64,000 nt of DNA, taken from Caenorhabditis remanei (taxonomy: Eukaryota > Nematoda > Chromadorea > Rhabditida > Rhabditidae). Position numbers and translations under genes: made by a program. Shown here one piece after another: positions 45,388 to 57,887 of the stretch; position 1 is the first letter of the stretch; every line of letters begins with the position of its first letter. The notes beneath the pieces were generated by a model that ran no database searches, had not been told where the DNA came from, and was given only the letters and a program-made list of their open reading frames with translations. The stretch lies in the NCBI RefSeq assembly GCF_010183535.1, contig NC_071331.1, positions 12,028,001 to 12,092,000 on the forward strand, read 5' to 3'.

Positions 45388-48321
45388 AATTGCTCTCGCC
45401 ACCCCCAACCTGTCGTCATCTATCTGTCAATCGTGCCATCAATTCAATGTATTTTCTGATCTCCTCCCTTTTTCTCTCGAGAAAATGATTTTTCTTCGTG
45501 AGGCAAGTGTTATGTGTATGTGTGTCTCAGCTTGTCACAACATTGTGATGATGAACAACTGCTAACTGACAAATGAGTGAAATGAGGGGAAAAAGAATGA
45601 CGGTGGCGGGAGGACCCGGGCGGATGGCGGACGGCGGGTCGAATAACACAAAAACATGCGGCTAGGTGATCAAGGAGGAGCTCTCTGATTTATTGCTCCA
45701 TCATTTCCAACTTTTTTTGCTTCCAGGATTTGGTCCTTTACCTTTGTTTTCTGGTTCGGGTGGCATGGCGAGTCCAAGGATGATTTCAGTATATTTTTAG
45801 AAAAATTGGATAACTGAAAAAGTAAAACTTAGTGTTTCATCATTTGCATATTATATCCCGATTTGGAAACGATCTGATTCGGTGGCCTTCTTTACTTGGT
45901 TAGCCTGGTTGTAACAACTTTGCTCCATGGAAAAGGAAAATTTTGTTAATTTTTTACAGTTCTCCATATAACGAAGTTGAAGCAAGCATAATAATTAAAG
46001 CTCTGACCGGTCAAAGTCTGCTGGTATGACTCTAGAGGTTTTTCAAAAGTTGAAGTTTTTCTTTCTGAAAACTTAAAAAGTCCATGGTCTCACGAGAAAT
46101 CGGCTTAAATTTTGAACGGATTAGTTTTCTAGACTTTTGTTTTCGTGTGATATTTTAACTCCAAAATGAACAGTAATAAAGAAATGCTTATGTGATATCG
46201 GAACTCGTTGTATATCGAAACATTTTGCTGATTTGTAGACTGTATGAAACCGACCCCAGCTAAATAATTTGAAACGGAAATTGGCTTAGGATTGCATTTT
46301 AATCGTTGTAATTTCAAACGGACTCTCAGAAAGTAAAACATTGTTTTTCCTTCTGTGAATAAGCTCATATTGAAACGGTATCCCCACTGAACTACAAGTT
46401 TTTATGAGTTCCAACTCATATCTCCAACCTAAATCCCTCTCCTTCCAGTTTCCAACCCATCCCTTCCCAAAACTTCCGAAGCGTCAAAGAAACAAAAGTT
46501 TATTTTAGTTTTCACCGTGTTTCTTCCTCTTTTTTTTCTTTTTGAATGTGTACCATCACATGTGAACTCATTCTTTTCCCTCTTAGTTTCGCCTTGTTCT
46601 CCTCCTCGTTTATGATCTCTTTTTACGAGCTCCGCCCTCGAAAATGCTTCGGATCATGAAAAGAAGAGGAAAAAGAAGAAGAGTCATGACTGACGATGTA
46701 TCATTTTCTCACTTTGTGTTATGTTGTCTCGAGTCTTAGACTTTAGATTTTAGTGCTTTTAGTTTGTTACTATGTGACTCATTCTATCTGACTTTACGGT
46801 TTCCGAGAAGTCTCAAGATAGGACAATGTTAAGCAATCACAAAGTTTCCCTTTGTCGAATTCTTAGTTTGTGTCAGTATAGTGAGCTTATTTCGGCTCAA
46901 TAATTGCTTTTGTATCAAGTAGATCAAATCGTTAACCCATTGCAGTTTCCAGATCCGCATCATTTTATAACTTTGAGGAAACGGAAACGTTTTTCTTGAC
47001 TTTGTATCGTATTGACCCTCTTAATGTGCATTATAAACAAAGCCACAAAAACTATTTCATTTGAAAACCTGTTGAAGCTAGAACAAGGATGTAGTCACGC
47101 TAGTGATGGTAGTATAGTTTCAGTTGGAAACTATTTCGATTATGATTGAAAAATTGAAAATAGGATCAATAAAAGATCAAGTTGAAACATGAAAACTTAT
47201 CTTAAAATTCAAAAGAAGATTCCATAATGTGGACGCCTAGGGATTAGAAATTCGTGATACTAGTATTTCTATTATCATAAAATAATCTGTTTCTGAAACC
47301 CAACAAAGTACTATGGACTAATTTGAAACTGATATCTCTTTGCATCGAAAGTTTGAAAATCTAACAGTTTTCGAGCAAGATCCACACAGATCAAACTCGT
47401 GGAATTCGCTTATTTTCTGAGCATATTGGTGTCTACATGCAGATTTCCAAAAGTATGGTCCTTCGTTTTCCCGAAAGCTTCTATCATTATTTGAAACAGC
47501 AAAACATTGATCCCCTCCATCTGTTGTTGTTCTCACTAAAAACTCCCCACCTTTCCCTTTTTTTCTAAAAATATCCGAGCTTCTCGAAAGAATTTGAACT
47601 CAAATTTCACCTAGAAGTCTCACTCTCCCCCCTCTGAACATCTGTTCATCGTCCCCCTTCCCGTTTCCATTTGAAATTGTCTCACTTAATTAGTAGCTCT
47701 ATTATCCGTCTCATGTACGGGGGGAGAATGAAATGAAATTGGGTGTTGTATACACATTTACATCACAATAATATTAATAATATAAGCTTAGGTTAGGACA
47801 CAAAACATAGAGAGAACGAGAGACACAGACAAATGGGCGGTACGAATTCAGGGAAGAGAATAGGGGGAAGAATGGAAAAATAGGAGTTTTTGAGAGAAAA
47901 GACAAAAATAGTATCGTATTGTGCTATTATTATTTTTATAATCACCCAGTCCATTGCGTAACGATTCTCGGGGGGTTTCTTATCTTTCAATTTTCACGAG
48001 TTTTCTTTTTCTTTTCGCACACCAAATCGTCTTATCACACCCTTCGATTGTTTCATTTGTTTTTATGAGAACTCTTTCTTTCCCCCTATTCTTCTCTTTT
48101 TATTCTTTTCTGAAAATTTGGGTTTTCAGTGATAAAACACTACTTTCCGAGTGTAGGAAACACGATCCACCACATGTGACCTTCTGTCTTTCAAGGGATC
48201 CTACGCATCTTCTTCTTCGTATTATTTCGTGCCACTTCCGTTCAAAATCGCAACTTTTTGTTTCCCTTTTCTATGAGCTTTGTTTCAGATACCCAGTATA
48301 CCAGGGTCACTCCAAATTGCG
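45388..48321. other. Upstream region of fbl-1
   Basis: About 2.9 kb without a supported gene. A GC-rich patch (GGCGGGAGGACCCGGGCGGA) sits near 45.6 kb. The rest is AT-rich and presumably contains fbl-1 regulatory sequence. Confidence 0.4.
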
Positions 48322-51300
48322 ATGCGACTATTATTTTTGTTTCTAGCAGTGGTGGTAACAGGTAAGTGAACTGGAGGAATCGTGTTGGATAAAAGAATTT
48401 AAAGCTCTTAAAATCTTCATTAAAAACTCCAATAATTTGGATATCCCAGTCTCAAACTCGGCAAATGCAGACACTACGCTTTCTGGAAATGTCTGAAAAT
48501 TTTAGTATTCATTCTATCAGAACAGCTCTCGAGCTTATTGTATCTTTCGTTTCGTCACCGGTTAGGTTTACAGTCAAAACTTCTGAGAACCTATCAAAAT
48601 ACACAATTGAGTGTTAAGGCTTGAGTTAATTAAATTTTAAAAGTAGAAATTAATGTTTCAAATGTTTTTCGTATACCAACGGGAGAAAAGTAATGTTGCT
48701 CCTTTTGCACTACAAAATTGTACTTTTCATTGGCAATAATGTCTGAAATTCTAGTTCAGCGTATTCCGTATACTCACTTCTGGCAGGAATGAATCATCAT
48801 CATTTTGAAGATGATGGAAAACTCATTTTTTAAAAATAGCTCACAGGGATTCCTTTTTTGTCATAAATTATCGGGAACACAATGGTTACTGAGCTCTATC
48901 TGTTCATCCCTCTTATACGTTTTCACTGAAACCGAAAATCACTTTATTTCCAGACACCATTGCGAACGAATTAACGAGATGTTGTGCCGGCGGAACTCGT
49001 CATTTCAAGAACTCAAACACATGTTCAAGTATCAAAAGTGAAGGAACAAGTATGACTTGCCAGAGAGCTGCTTCGATTTGTTGTCTCAGAAGTTTATTGG
49101 ATAATGCATGTGATTCCGGAACAGATATTGCAAAGGAGGAAGAAAGTTGTCCCAGTAATATCAATATTCTGGGAGGAGGATTGAAAAAAGTTAGTGTTTC
49201 GAAAAGTTCATAAGGGATGATTTGGTTTTTGTATCCAATAATAGCTGATCACAAATTAGATGTAAAACTAAAAAAATCTGTTTCTCATTGCCTTTTTGGA
49301 CCTGTGTAGTTTCCACAACTCGTTATATCCTGAGTGCTAAATGGTATTTTCATCAGGAATGTTGTGACTGCTGTCTTCTTGCAAAAGATCTTCTGAGTCG
49401 AAACGAGGCATGCATCGCCCCAGCAGGATTCTCTGCCGGATGTTTGAGAAGTTTCAACAAGTGCTGTAATGGAGATTTCGAGATTACTCATGCTTCTGAA
49501 ATTATTACTGGTGAGTTTGAAACCGTGTATGTTCTGCCTATTATATTCAAATAACTGAAACCTAAAAGACATCAAGTCGAAACAGTAAATGTTTTTTCCA
49601 CAGGCCGCCCTCTCAACGATCCACACGTATTGCATCTAGGAGACCGTTGCTCCACAGCGAAATGTGAGCATTTGTGTCATGACAGAGGAGGCGAAAAAGT
49701 TGAATGCAGTTGTAGAGCTGGATACGATTTGGCACCGGATGGAATGGCTTGCATTGGTTAGTTTGATAAGCGATTTTCCTATAACTTGGGTAGCGTAGAT
49801 TTTTTTTAAAACAATTATTTGATAATGGTTTGAAACGGGAAAATCTTCTGGTCATTCCTTTGTATATTCAGATATCCTACCCTTCTTCTCTTGCTTTTCC
49901 TTCTGAGCTCCAGACTGAATCCGTATCTCCCAAAATCCTTATGACATACTCCTGTTATCTCTGCTTCTCCATTCCCCCCCCCCCTATCACCTTCTGTGCT
50001 CCTATTTCAGACCGTAATGAATGTACAACCCGTCCATCCCCATGTTCCTCAACCGAAGATTGTGTGAATACAATCGGTGCCTACATCTGTCAACGGAGAA
50101 TCACTCGTCTGGTTCCACATCGCCACCGAGCGAATCGAGTCGGAAATGCGCCACGAAGAATGCGAGATGACCCATATTCTCGTGCTGGAGAATATAGAGA
50201 AGCATCGCAAGCGAACACTGAATTCGGATGTCCAATGGGATGGCTTTATCAACATGGACATTGTGTTGGTAAGATAGAAAAATGAATTGTTGAAATGCTC
50301 TGTGAACTGAAATTAATTTACCGCTTCAAGAGTTCCTGATACAAAGTCTGACTAACATCTTATAGTCCCAAAAGCTTTAGTCTTCATTCAATCATTTGTC
50401 TCCCTCTCCCTCCAGAATGCTCCCTCCACCACCCCTGCTTTCACCCTCACCAACACTGTCTCCCTTCCCCTGACAACAATCGTGGAGATGGAACATGCGT
50501 CTGTAATCGAGGATACTATTGGAGTGATTCTAATTCACAGTGTGAAGGTTTTCATTTTCAATTCCAATTCTCTGACTTCTGTAATTTACTAACCAAATAC
50601 TAACTCCAGACATCGATGAGTGTGCCACATTGATGGACGACTGTCTAGAATCCCAACGATGTCTGAACACTCCGGGAAGCTTCAAATGCATCCGAACACT
50701 CTCTTGTGGAACTGGATATGCTATGGACTCTTCGACTGAACAGTGCCGTGGTTTGATTTTTATTTAACATTTGGAAACTAACTTTGAAACACTGTTTCAT
50801 ATTGTGAAGATCTAATCTTATTCAATTCATACTTGTTCCCAAGATCATCTCATTTTTCCAGATGTTGACGAATGTAATCTGGGATCTCACGACTGTGGAG
50901 CATTGTATCAATGTCGAAATACTCAAGGAAGCTACAGGTTTTTGAGAATTAATGATTCAGAGATATGAATTGGGATTTTAGATGTGACCCAAAGAAATGT
51001 GGAGACGGTGAACTTCAGAATCCGATGACCGGGGAATGCACTTCGATTACATGTCCTAACGGATACTATCCAAAGAATGGAATGTGTAATGGTGGGTGAC
51101 ACGAGATATTCGGAAAAATGATACAATAATAAAAATCAACGCTTCTCAAACTATGGGGTTCTTGAAACTGTACTTTTATTTCAGATATCGATGAATGCGT
51201 GACCGGACACAACTGCGGAGCGGGAGAGGAATGTGTGAATACACCTGGATCATTCAGATGCCAACAGAAAGGAAATCTCTGTGCACATGGATATGAAGTC

Positions 51301-54005
51301 AATGATGCTACTGGATTCTGTGAGGGTGAGTGTTACAAGGAATGACAACGGGGTGTATTAATATTTAGAAATTAAAATGATAAACTAGAAACGGGGATAA
51401 AGGAATATGAAAATATGTGTTTTTGCCATTTTTCTCATTTCAAAATTTATACTGTATTGCTCATTTGACAAATTTAAAACTTTCAAAATTATTTTGGTAC
51501 TCCGTTCCAATTCGTGGGTATGTTTTTCCTTCACCGATAATTCACCACAGATAAATGTTATTCCATGAATTCCAGACGTAAACGAATGTCAACAAGGAGT
51601 TTGTGGTTCAATGGAATGCATCAATCTCCCTGGAACTTACAAGTGTAAATGTGGATCTGGATATGAGTTCAATGATGCTGTAAGTGATTCGACACTTAAT
51701 TGACTCACAAATTATTTTGTTATTCAGAAAAAACGATGTGAGGATATTGACGAATGCATCAAGTTTGCAGGGCATGTTTGTGATCTGTCTGCAGAATGTA
51801 TCAATACGGTGAGTTCTCTTTCTTTGATTTAGCAGGAAAAACAAATTGGAAAGGATTGACTTCTTTTGCATATAGATACATTTCAAAAATATTTTCTTAT
51901 TGCGTTGTCTGTTTCAACAAAGCGATTTCAGTGATTAAGGTATACTAAGATTCACTTCTTCCTTTGTTTTCCAGATTGGATCGTTCGAATGCAAATGCAA
52001 ACCTGGTTTCCAATTGGCTGCAGATGGTCGTCGTTGCGAAGACGTCAATGAATGCACCACGGGAATCGCCACATGTGAACAGAAATGTGTCAATATTCCA
52101 GGGAGTTACCAATGTATTTGTGATCGTGGATTCGCTCTTGGGCCTGATGGAACCAAGTGTGAAGATATTGATGAGTGCTCCATTTGGGCTGGATCTGGAA
52201 ATGATTTGTGTATGGGAGGATGTATTAACACAAAGGGATCTTATTTGTGTCAATGTCCACCTGGATATAAGATTCAGCCAGATGGAAGAACTTGTGTTGG
52301 TGAGTTACATATTTCTGTTTCACATGTTTCTGAATTAGATCACAACTTTTTTTGTTCAATAAAAGTGGCTAAAAAGAATTCTAATTTTTTCCAGATGTGG
52401 ATGAATGTGCAATGGGAGAATGTTCTGGTTCCGACAAAGTATGTGTCAACACTCTCGGATCATTCAAGTGTCATTCGATCGATTGCCCAACCAACTATAT
52501 TCATGACTCACTCAACAAAAAGTTAGTTTTCTTTTCCTCTAACTTTTTTCTTCTAACCAAGTTTGCAGTCGTTGTAACCGTGTTCCATCAGCATGTGGTT
52601 TGCCTGAAGAGTGTTCAAAAGTTCCCTTGTTCCTAACATATCAGTTTATTTCTTTGGCTCGTGCCGTCCCGATATCCTCTCATCGTCCAGCTATCACATT
52701 ATTCAAAGTGTCGGCTCCGAATCATCCGGATACTGAAGTGGCTTTTGAGTTACAGTTGAAGACGACGATTGTTGGTAAGAGAAAAGCAGATTTCACGTTA
52801 GCAAAAACGATAACCGTGTTGCTTTAAATGATACTGGAGAAACATGGTTTTCTATGAAAAGTTTTGGATGAAAAAATAAAAACTGAGTTCTCAAAAATAA
52901 GAACGGCGAGGCTTTCACAAGTTCGCTTTATCCAAATCTGAATTTTTTTCTGTTTCAATAGGTTGTAATCTTGTAATAAGAAAAATGTTCCGCTACTAAA
53001 ATTCAAGCTTTTACAACTAACACTAACCTATCCGATTCCAGACGCACCCGGTGTCCTTCCAGCAATCCGTGCCAACTTTTTACTCCAAAAAGGAGAAAAA
53101 CGTAACAGTGCCGTCGTGACACTTCGTGATAGTCTCGATGGACCACAGACTGTAAAACTCCAGTTACTGCTCCGAATGAGTAAAAAAGGAAAGAGTTTCA
53201 ACACGTATGCAGCCAACTTGATTGTCGACGTGGCTGCTCACAAAAGACATAATACGGTGCATCAGCCAATTAAGAAGATTCGATAAAATGGGTGATGGCA
53301 TGATTTTTTGTTTTTGTTTGGATATTTGCTGTGACGATCTCAGAATGAACTAATAAATGTGATTTGAAAATATGAAGTTCTGTTATGTAATGTTTTGTGT
53401 TGAAGTTATCGTTCAATTTCTGTTTCACTGATTCAATTTAACCAGAGTTGAATCTCCCGCAATTGTTCCTCGCCTATTTCCAAACTTTTACAACCAATTA
53501 CAGCCACATTGCCGATGGTTACTCGTGCATCAAAGTGTGCTCCACAGATGATACCGAATGCCTCGGCAATCATACTCGTGAAGTTCTCTATCAATTCCGT
53601 GCAGTTCCTTCATTGAAAACAATCACCACTCCGATTGAAGTCTCGAAAATTGTCACTCATATGGGAGTACCATTTTCAGTGGATTATAGTTTGGATTATG
53701 TCGGAAAGAGACATTTCCAAATTGTACAGGACAAGAATATTGGTGAGTTGGTTGCAGAAATAGAAGCAATCAACGAATCGCTACTTAAAAATCTCAATCA
53801 ATTTGTTAAAGTTGTGAAACAGTTGAAAAGTACCTAGAACCATGCAAATCCTTTTATTACAGGAATTGTCCAATTGGTGAGACCAATTCGTGGCCCAACT
53901 GTCGAAACAATAAAAGTAAATATTCACACGAAATCAAGGACCGGCGTAATTCTCGCATTCAACGAAGCGATCATTGAAATATCCGTCTCAAAATACTCTT
54001 TTTAG
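48322..54005 (+). CDS. fbl-1: Fibulin-1 orthologue with alternative C and D ends
   Basis: Secreted basement-membrane glycoprotein. Shared exons: 48322-48361, 48954-49189, 49357-49510, 49604-49756, 50011-50268, 50416-50547, 50610-50750, 50862-50937, 50982-51091, 51185-51325, 51576-51679, 51728-51808, 51975-52299 and 52395-52521. Form C continues through 52569-52774 and 53042-53286 (842 aa). Form D skips these and uses 53504-53742 and 53863-54005 (819 aa). Both joins are in frame. A signal peptide precedes anaphylatoxin-type Cys modules (CC-containing exons 2-3). A run of calcium-binding EGF repeats follows ([64 protein letters not shown]). The EGF encoded by exon 5 carries a long basic, cysteine-poor insertion ([13 protein letters not shown]). 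AATAAA at 53352-53357 can end form C before the D exon. Known as F56H11.1 from memory. Confidence 0.95.
49973..49984 (+). repeat. Poly(C) tract of 12 in an fbl-1 intron
   Basis: Twelve consecutive C on the plus strand (G on the other), 26 bases before the acceptor of fbl-1 exon 5. It is the longest G/C homopolymer I noticed in the window. Confidence 0.9.
53352..53357 (+). terminator. Poly(A) signal for the fibulin C form
   Basis: AATAAA 66 bases after the form-C stop codon and upstream of the form-D exons. It offers alternative polyadenylation as the switch between the two C-termini. Confidence 0.6.
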
Positions 54006-54966
54006 ATTCTCTTTCTCTTCATCTCTTTCCCATCAAATCCTATTTATTTTTCTCTCCGTTCTCCCTCAAATTCACCTCTCTGTCCCTTTTTCATAAGTTG
54101 TATGTGGATAAACGATTTGACCTCTCACCTGTTCCCTTTTTTGACGCAGATCGGGATTATCTTCATTTGGAACTTGTTTCTGTGGAGAGAGGCATGAGAA
54201 GGTGACAACTCCTGTCCACTAAACTATTCGATTCACGATTATGAATTTAGAGCTACCCAGATGTGGTGAGTTGGGAACCGTTTTATTAATAAGAGTTAAG
54301 GTTTCAACTAGGTTTGAAAAGGACTGAGATTGTATAACTGGGAATCTGGTAGTGACGAATTCCAGACGAGTTTTCAAATTTAATTTGTTCCAAAATTTTG
54401 ACTGCTCGGTACTGCTCCGTAATTCAACTGGTATTTTCACAGAAAGTTACATCTGAGTTCCTGTTTCGAAGCCACTATAAAGTTTCATACAAAAATTTTT
54501 GTAACTTGACTCTTTGGTATGATATTTTCGAAAATCAGTTCTATCCATCTGACTCACTCTATACTCCTCTCGTTTCCCCTTATTTTCAACATTCTCTATT
54601 TTTCCCCAATTCCTTTCGCAAAGATCAAAACGTCATGACATGACACCAAAAAGAGCGCGAAAAAATTGAGTGGGATGATAGATAATTGGCAGCCATCATG
54701 CCCCATCATACATACCGTCTATGTGACACAAATCTTGAAAAAAGGAGAGAAAAAAGTGGTGTTGAGCGGGGAGAATTCAACTGTCTCTCTCTCTTGCTTC
54801 CGTTTTCTTTTTGTCGACTATCTATTCGCTCGAATTCTCATCCTTCTGCCGACCGTATTTTGTATTGAGAATTTGAATATTCGACCGAAAACTGGAACTG
54901 TACTATAAAATAGAACACTGATATACTTCTAACTTTCCCATTTTGTCACTACATATAACTTGCAAA
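54006..54966. other. Interval between fbl-1 and the MFS transporter
   Basis: Pyrimidine-rich fbl-1 3' UTR followed by promoter sequence. No gene recognised. Confidence 0.45.
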
Positions 54967-57731
54967 ATGGTTTCTCTTTCTCTTCCAAATTCACTTGTTA
55001 CCGATGTTTTATTGGAAGATGAGGAGCATGGGGACATTTCGATTAGTGAGTTGCTGAAAACGTGTTTCAGCTTTTTGTGAATTAGGATACAAACGGATAG
55101 TGTTAATTCTTCTTCACCTTCATTAACTACAGAGAAAGGATCATCTGGAAAACTATCCGATGAGGAACTTCTGGCTAGAACGATCGAGAAAGCACTCAAG
55201 ACGAAAAAGCTGGCACAGTCATCAAACATGACGTCATCTGTGAAAGTTGCGTTGACTGCTGAGGACTTGTTGGATCAAATTGGAATGTGAGTTGACATCA
55301 AGTTCAGTGATTTGTGTTTTGTTACTGGAAAACTCGTGGGGGGCCAGTTGTTCAGTCAGTAGCATTCGTTGACAATTGACCTTTACTCAAACTAGGCGCC
55401 GTCTTTTTTCTGTTTCAATTTCATATTATATCCAGAAAGAATTCATTCACAACGATTTACAGCCGAGGGTTACTATGAAATTCAAACTTTTCAGATGGCA
55501 TCCATACCCTCTCTTCATTACATTCTCGATGGCATTCCTCTGGTTGTTGTCTGTAATGCCAACAATGTCACCCAGTTATATGGCTCCCTCTTCTCCGTGT
55601 ACACTCGATAATTGCTCGTTTGTGACTGTACAGAATGAGGTGAGTAGGAAATACATGTGATAGCTGAATATCATTGATTTTGAGGAATTGAATAAGAACT
55701 AGTAATCATGTTGAAACGGTAACACATTTTTCAGTTCAACATCACAAAAACTCTGATAGATCCTGGAGAGATGACGAGTTCAGTTTTCTTTTTGGGAAAC
55801 GGAGTTCTCGGACAGATTTATGCAGTTGCTGCAGACAGGTGAGTGGGAGGCTACAAGGACAGTTTTTTTTAATCGTCAAATATAAAAATTTAAAAATTAA
55901 ACTGTTTTCGGTAACTGATAAGCACCATCTGGAAGTTTTTGCAATACTTCTGTTGGCGGCTTTACTTCCACTTTTGTTGCTCAAGGGGGTCAGCCAATCA
56001 CTGAATTAAAATCAATTAATTGCAGAATTGGTCGGAGACCCGTACTTATCACTAGTCTCTTCATCTCTGGACTATCTGGAATAGGAGCAGCTTATGCTCC
56101 TTCATTTGAGCTCATGCTCGTTGGACGATTCTTCCAAGGCAGTTGCTTTACGGTAACGCTTCCAATCAGAAACATCATAAACTGTGTTTTCCAGGCCCTG
56201 ACAATGATCAACTGGGTGATGTGTTGTGAGAGTATCTCGTTCTCTGGACACGGTTACGCTTCGGTTCTATTCGGATTATGTTGGGTCATTGGATACTGTT
56301 CTGTGTCTCCACTTGCTATTTATTTTTCAACGTGGCGATATGTTCAATTAGCAACATCTATTCCATGCGTTCTTTTTGGAATTTTGATGCTTTTGTGAGT
56401 TGGGGGGAGAGAAGCTTTCTCATCGCTGTTTCAGAAAATTTGTTTTAGTTACTGCTATCTAGAAACGGTATTTTATGTGTATCATCCAAACAATAACTCT
56501 TGTTTTAGCACTCTCCCCGAGAGTTTCTCATTTCTCGTTGCCAAGAGGAAACGAGATGATTTGGTGAAATGGATAGAGATGGCTGAAAGAGTTGGAAACG
56601 AAGAAATCGATTATGATGCAGATCAAATTGTGGATATGTCGAGTCGAGAGGATGACAATAAGTCGTTGTTACAGACTCTAAAGATTGTATTACAGTCGAA
56701 ATTGATGATGACTTACACTGCAGTCGAATCATTTTTGTGGTAAGTAGGAGTTGACTACTATCGAAGAGCTGGTAGACTTGTAAATTGTCTTGTATAAATA
56801 AAAAATTATTCCAGGATCATCGATCTTATGATCTACAGTGCCCTTTCCCTATCTTCCACTGGTGTTGGTTCTCATAACATGCATCTTTCTTATATCTTCT
56901 CGGGTCTCGTTGAAATCCCTTCGTATTTTTTGATTCCTGCCGCAATTGATTGGTTGGGAAGAAAGCCATCTGTGATGGTTTGCCATCTGATTCTCGCTTT
57001 CTCTCTTCTTTCGATGTACTTGTTTGATCACGAAGCTGATCCGGAAATCTTCTTAATCATCTGGTTGATTGCAAAGTTCGCAGTCGCTTCTGCATTCATG
57101 TTGTGCTTTGTTTATGGAGCGGAACTGTTTCCAACTAATTGCAGGTGAGAAAGTTAGAAAAATATGGAACTAATTATTTATTCGACGTCAGGTACGCTCT
57201 TACGGGGACAATGAAACAGAAAAGTTTCCCCATATCTGAACAGAACTTCAAACAAGGCTGGAAATGTTAGAAATAGATTTTACTTTAACAGAAAAAAAAA
57301 TATCGGTCGAGTGCTCTCAAAGCTGACTGCAAATAATTATAGAAGTGGTCAATTAGTCGAACCTGCAAAATGAATTTTGCAGATTCAACCAACAAACTGT
57401 TTCAAAATTTATGTAAAAACAAATATATTTAAATTTTTCATTGTCTTAGCTCACTTGATGCTCACTTGTTTCATTTTCAGAAGCATTTGCCTCGGCACAT
57501 GTGCCACTATTTCTAACCTTGGAGCAGTTGTTGCTCCCCATGTCCCAGCGATGGTATGCACCTACCTCATAGAATTCATATAATCTTCACATTCAGGACA
57601 TCTTCTTCCCAGGACTCCACTACTTATTCTACGCATTGTGCGCCTTCATTTGCACAATTCTGACGACGATTCTCCCGGAAACGAAAGAAAATCATAGTGT
57701 ACCAAGAAGTCAGCAACAGTCTCTTGCTTGA
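54967..57731 (+). CDS. Major facilitator, SLC22-like organic ion transporter
   Basis: Twelve-helix membrane carrier, related to organic cation/anion transporters. Exons 54967-55045, 55133-55286, 55495-55639, 55735-55838, 56026-56152, 56195-56394, 56509-56739, 56815-57144, 57481-57553 and 57597-57731 give 525 aa, with every phase closing. The first 85 or so residues are a hydrophilic cytosolic leader. TM1 is followed by an extracellular loop with CTLDNCSFV. The MFS signature appears as ADRIGRRPVLI between TM2 and TM3, and its repeat as DWLGRKPSVM in the second half. LPESFSFLVAKRKRDDLVKW matches the PESPRWL-type loop of SLC22, and LPETKENH closes TM12. Substrate cannot be predicted. It converges with the LRR gene, stops 156 bases apart. 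Confidence 0.9.
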
Positions 57732-57887
57732 CAATAAGTATTTGATGCTTAAGACCTTTTTTTCTAATTTTCGGGTATAAAAATTTATTTAAAAACAATG
57801 AGAAGCTATCTATGAATCATTTATTCGAAAGAAAAATGAAAACCCGTGAAATCATCTAAAAAATCTAAGAAAAATCTGAAAAAGCTC

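Noticed and set aside
47318..47536. Minus-strand frame with several Cys and His (FWKSACRHQYAQ)
   Set aside because: No convincing splice sites, no family similarity, and it lies in the AT-rich fbl-1 upstream region; most likely chance.
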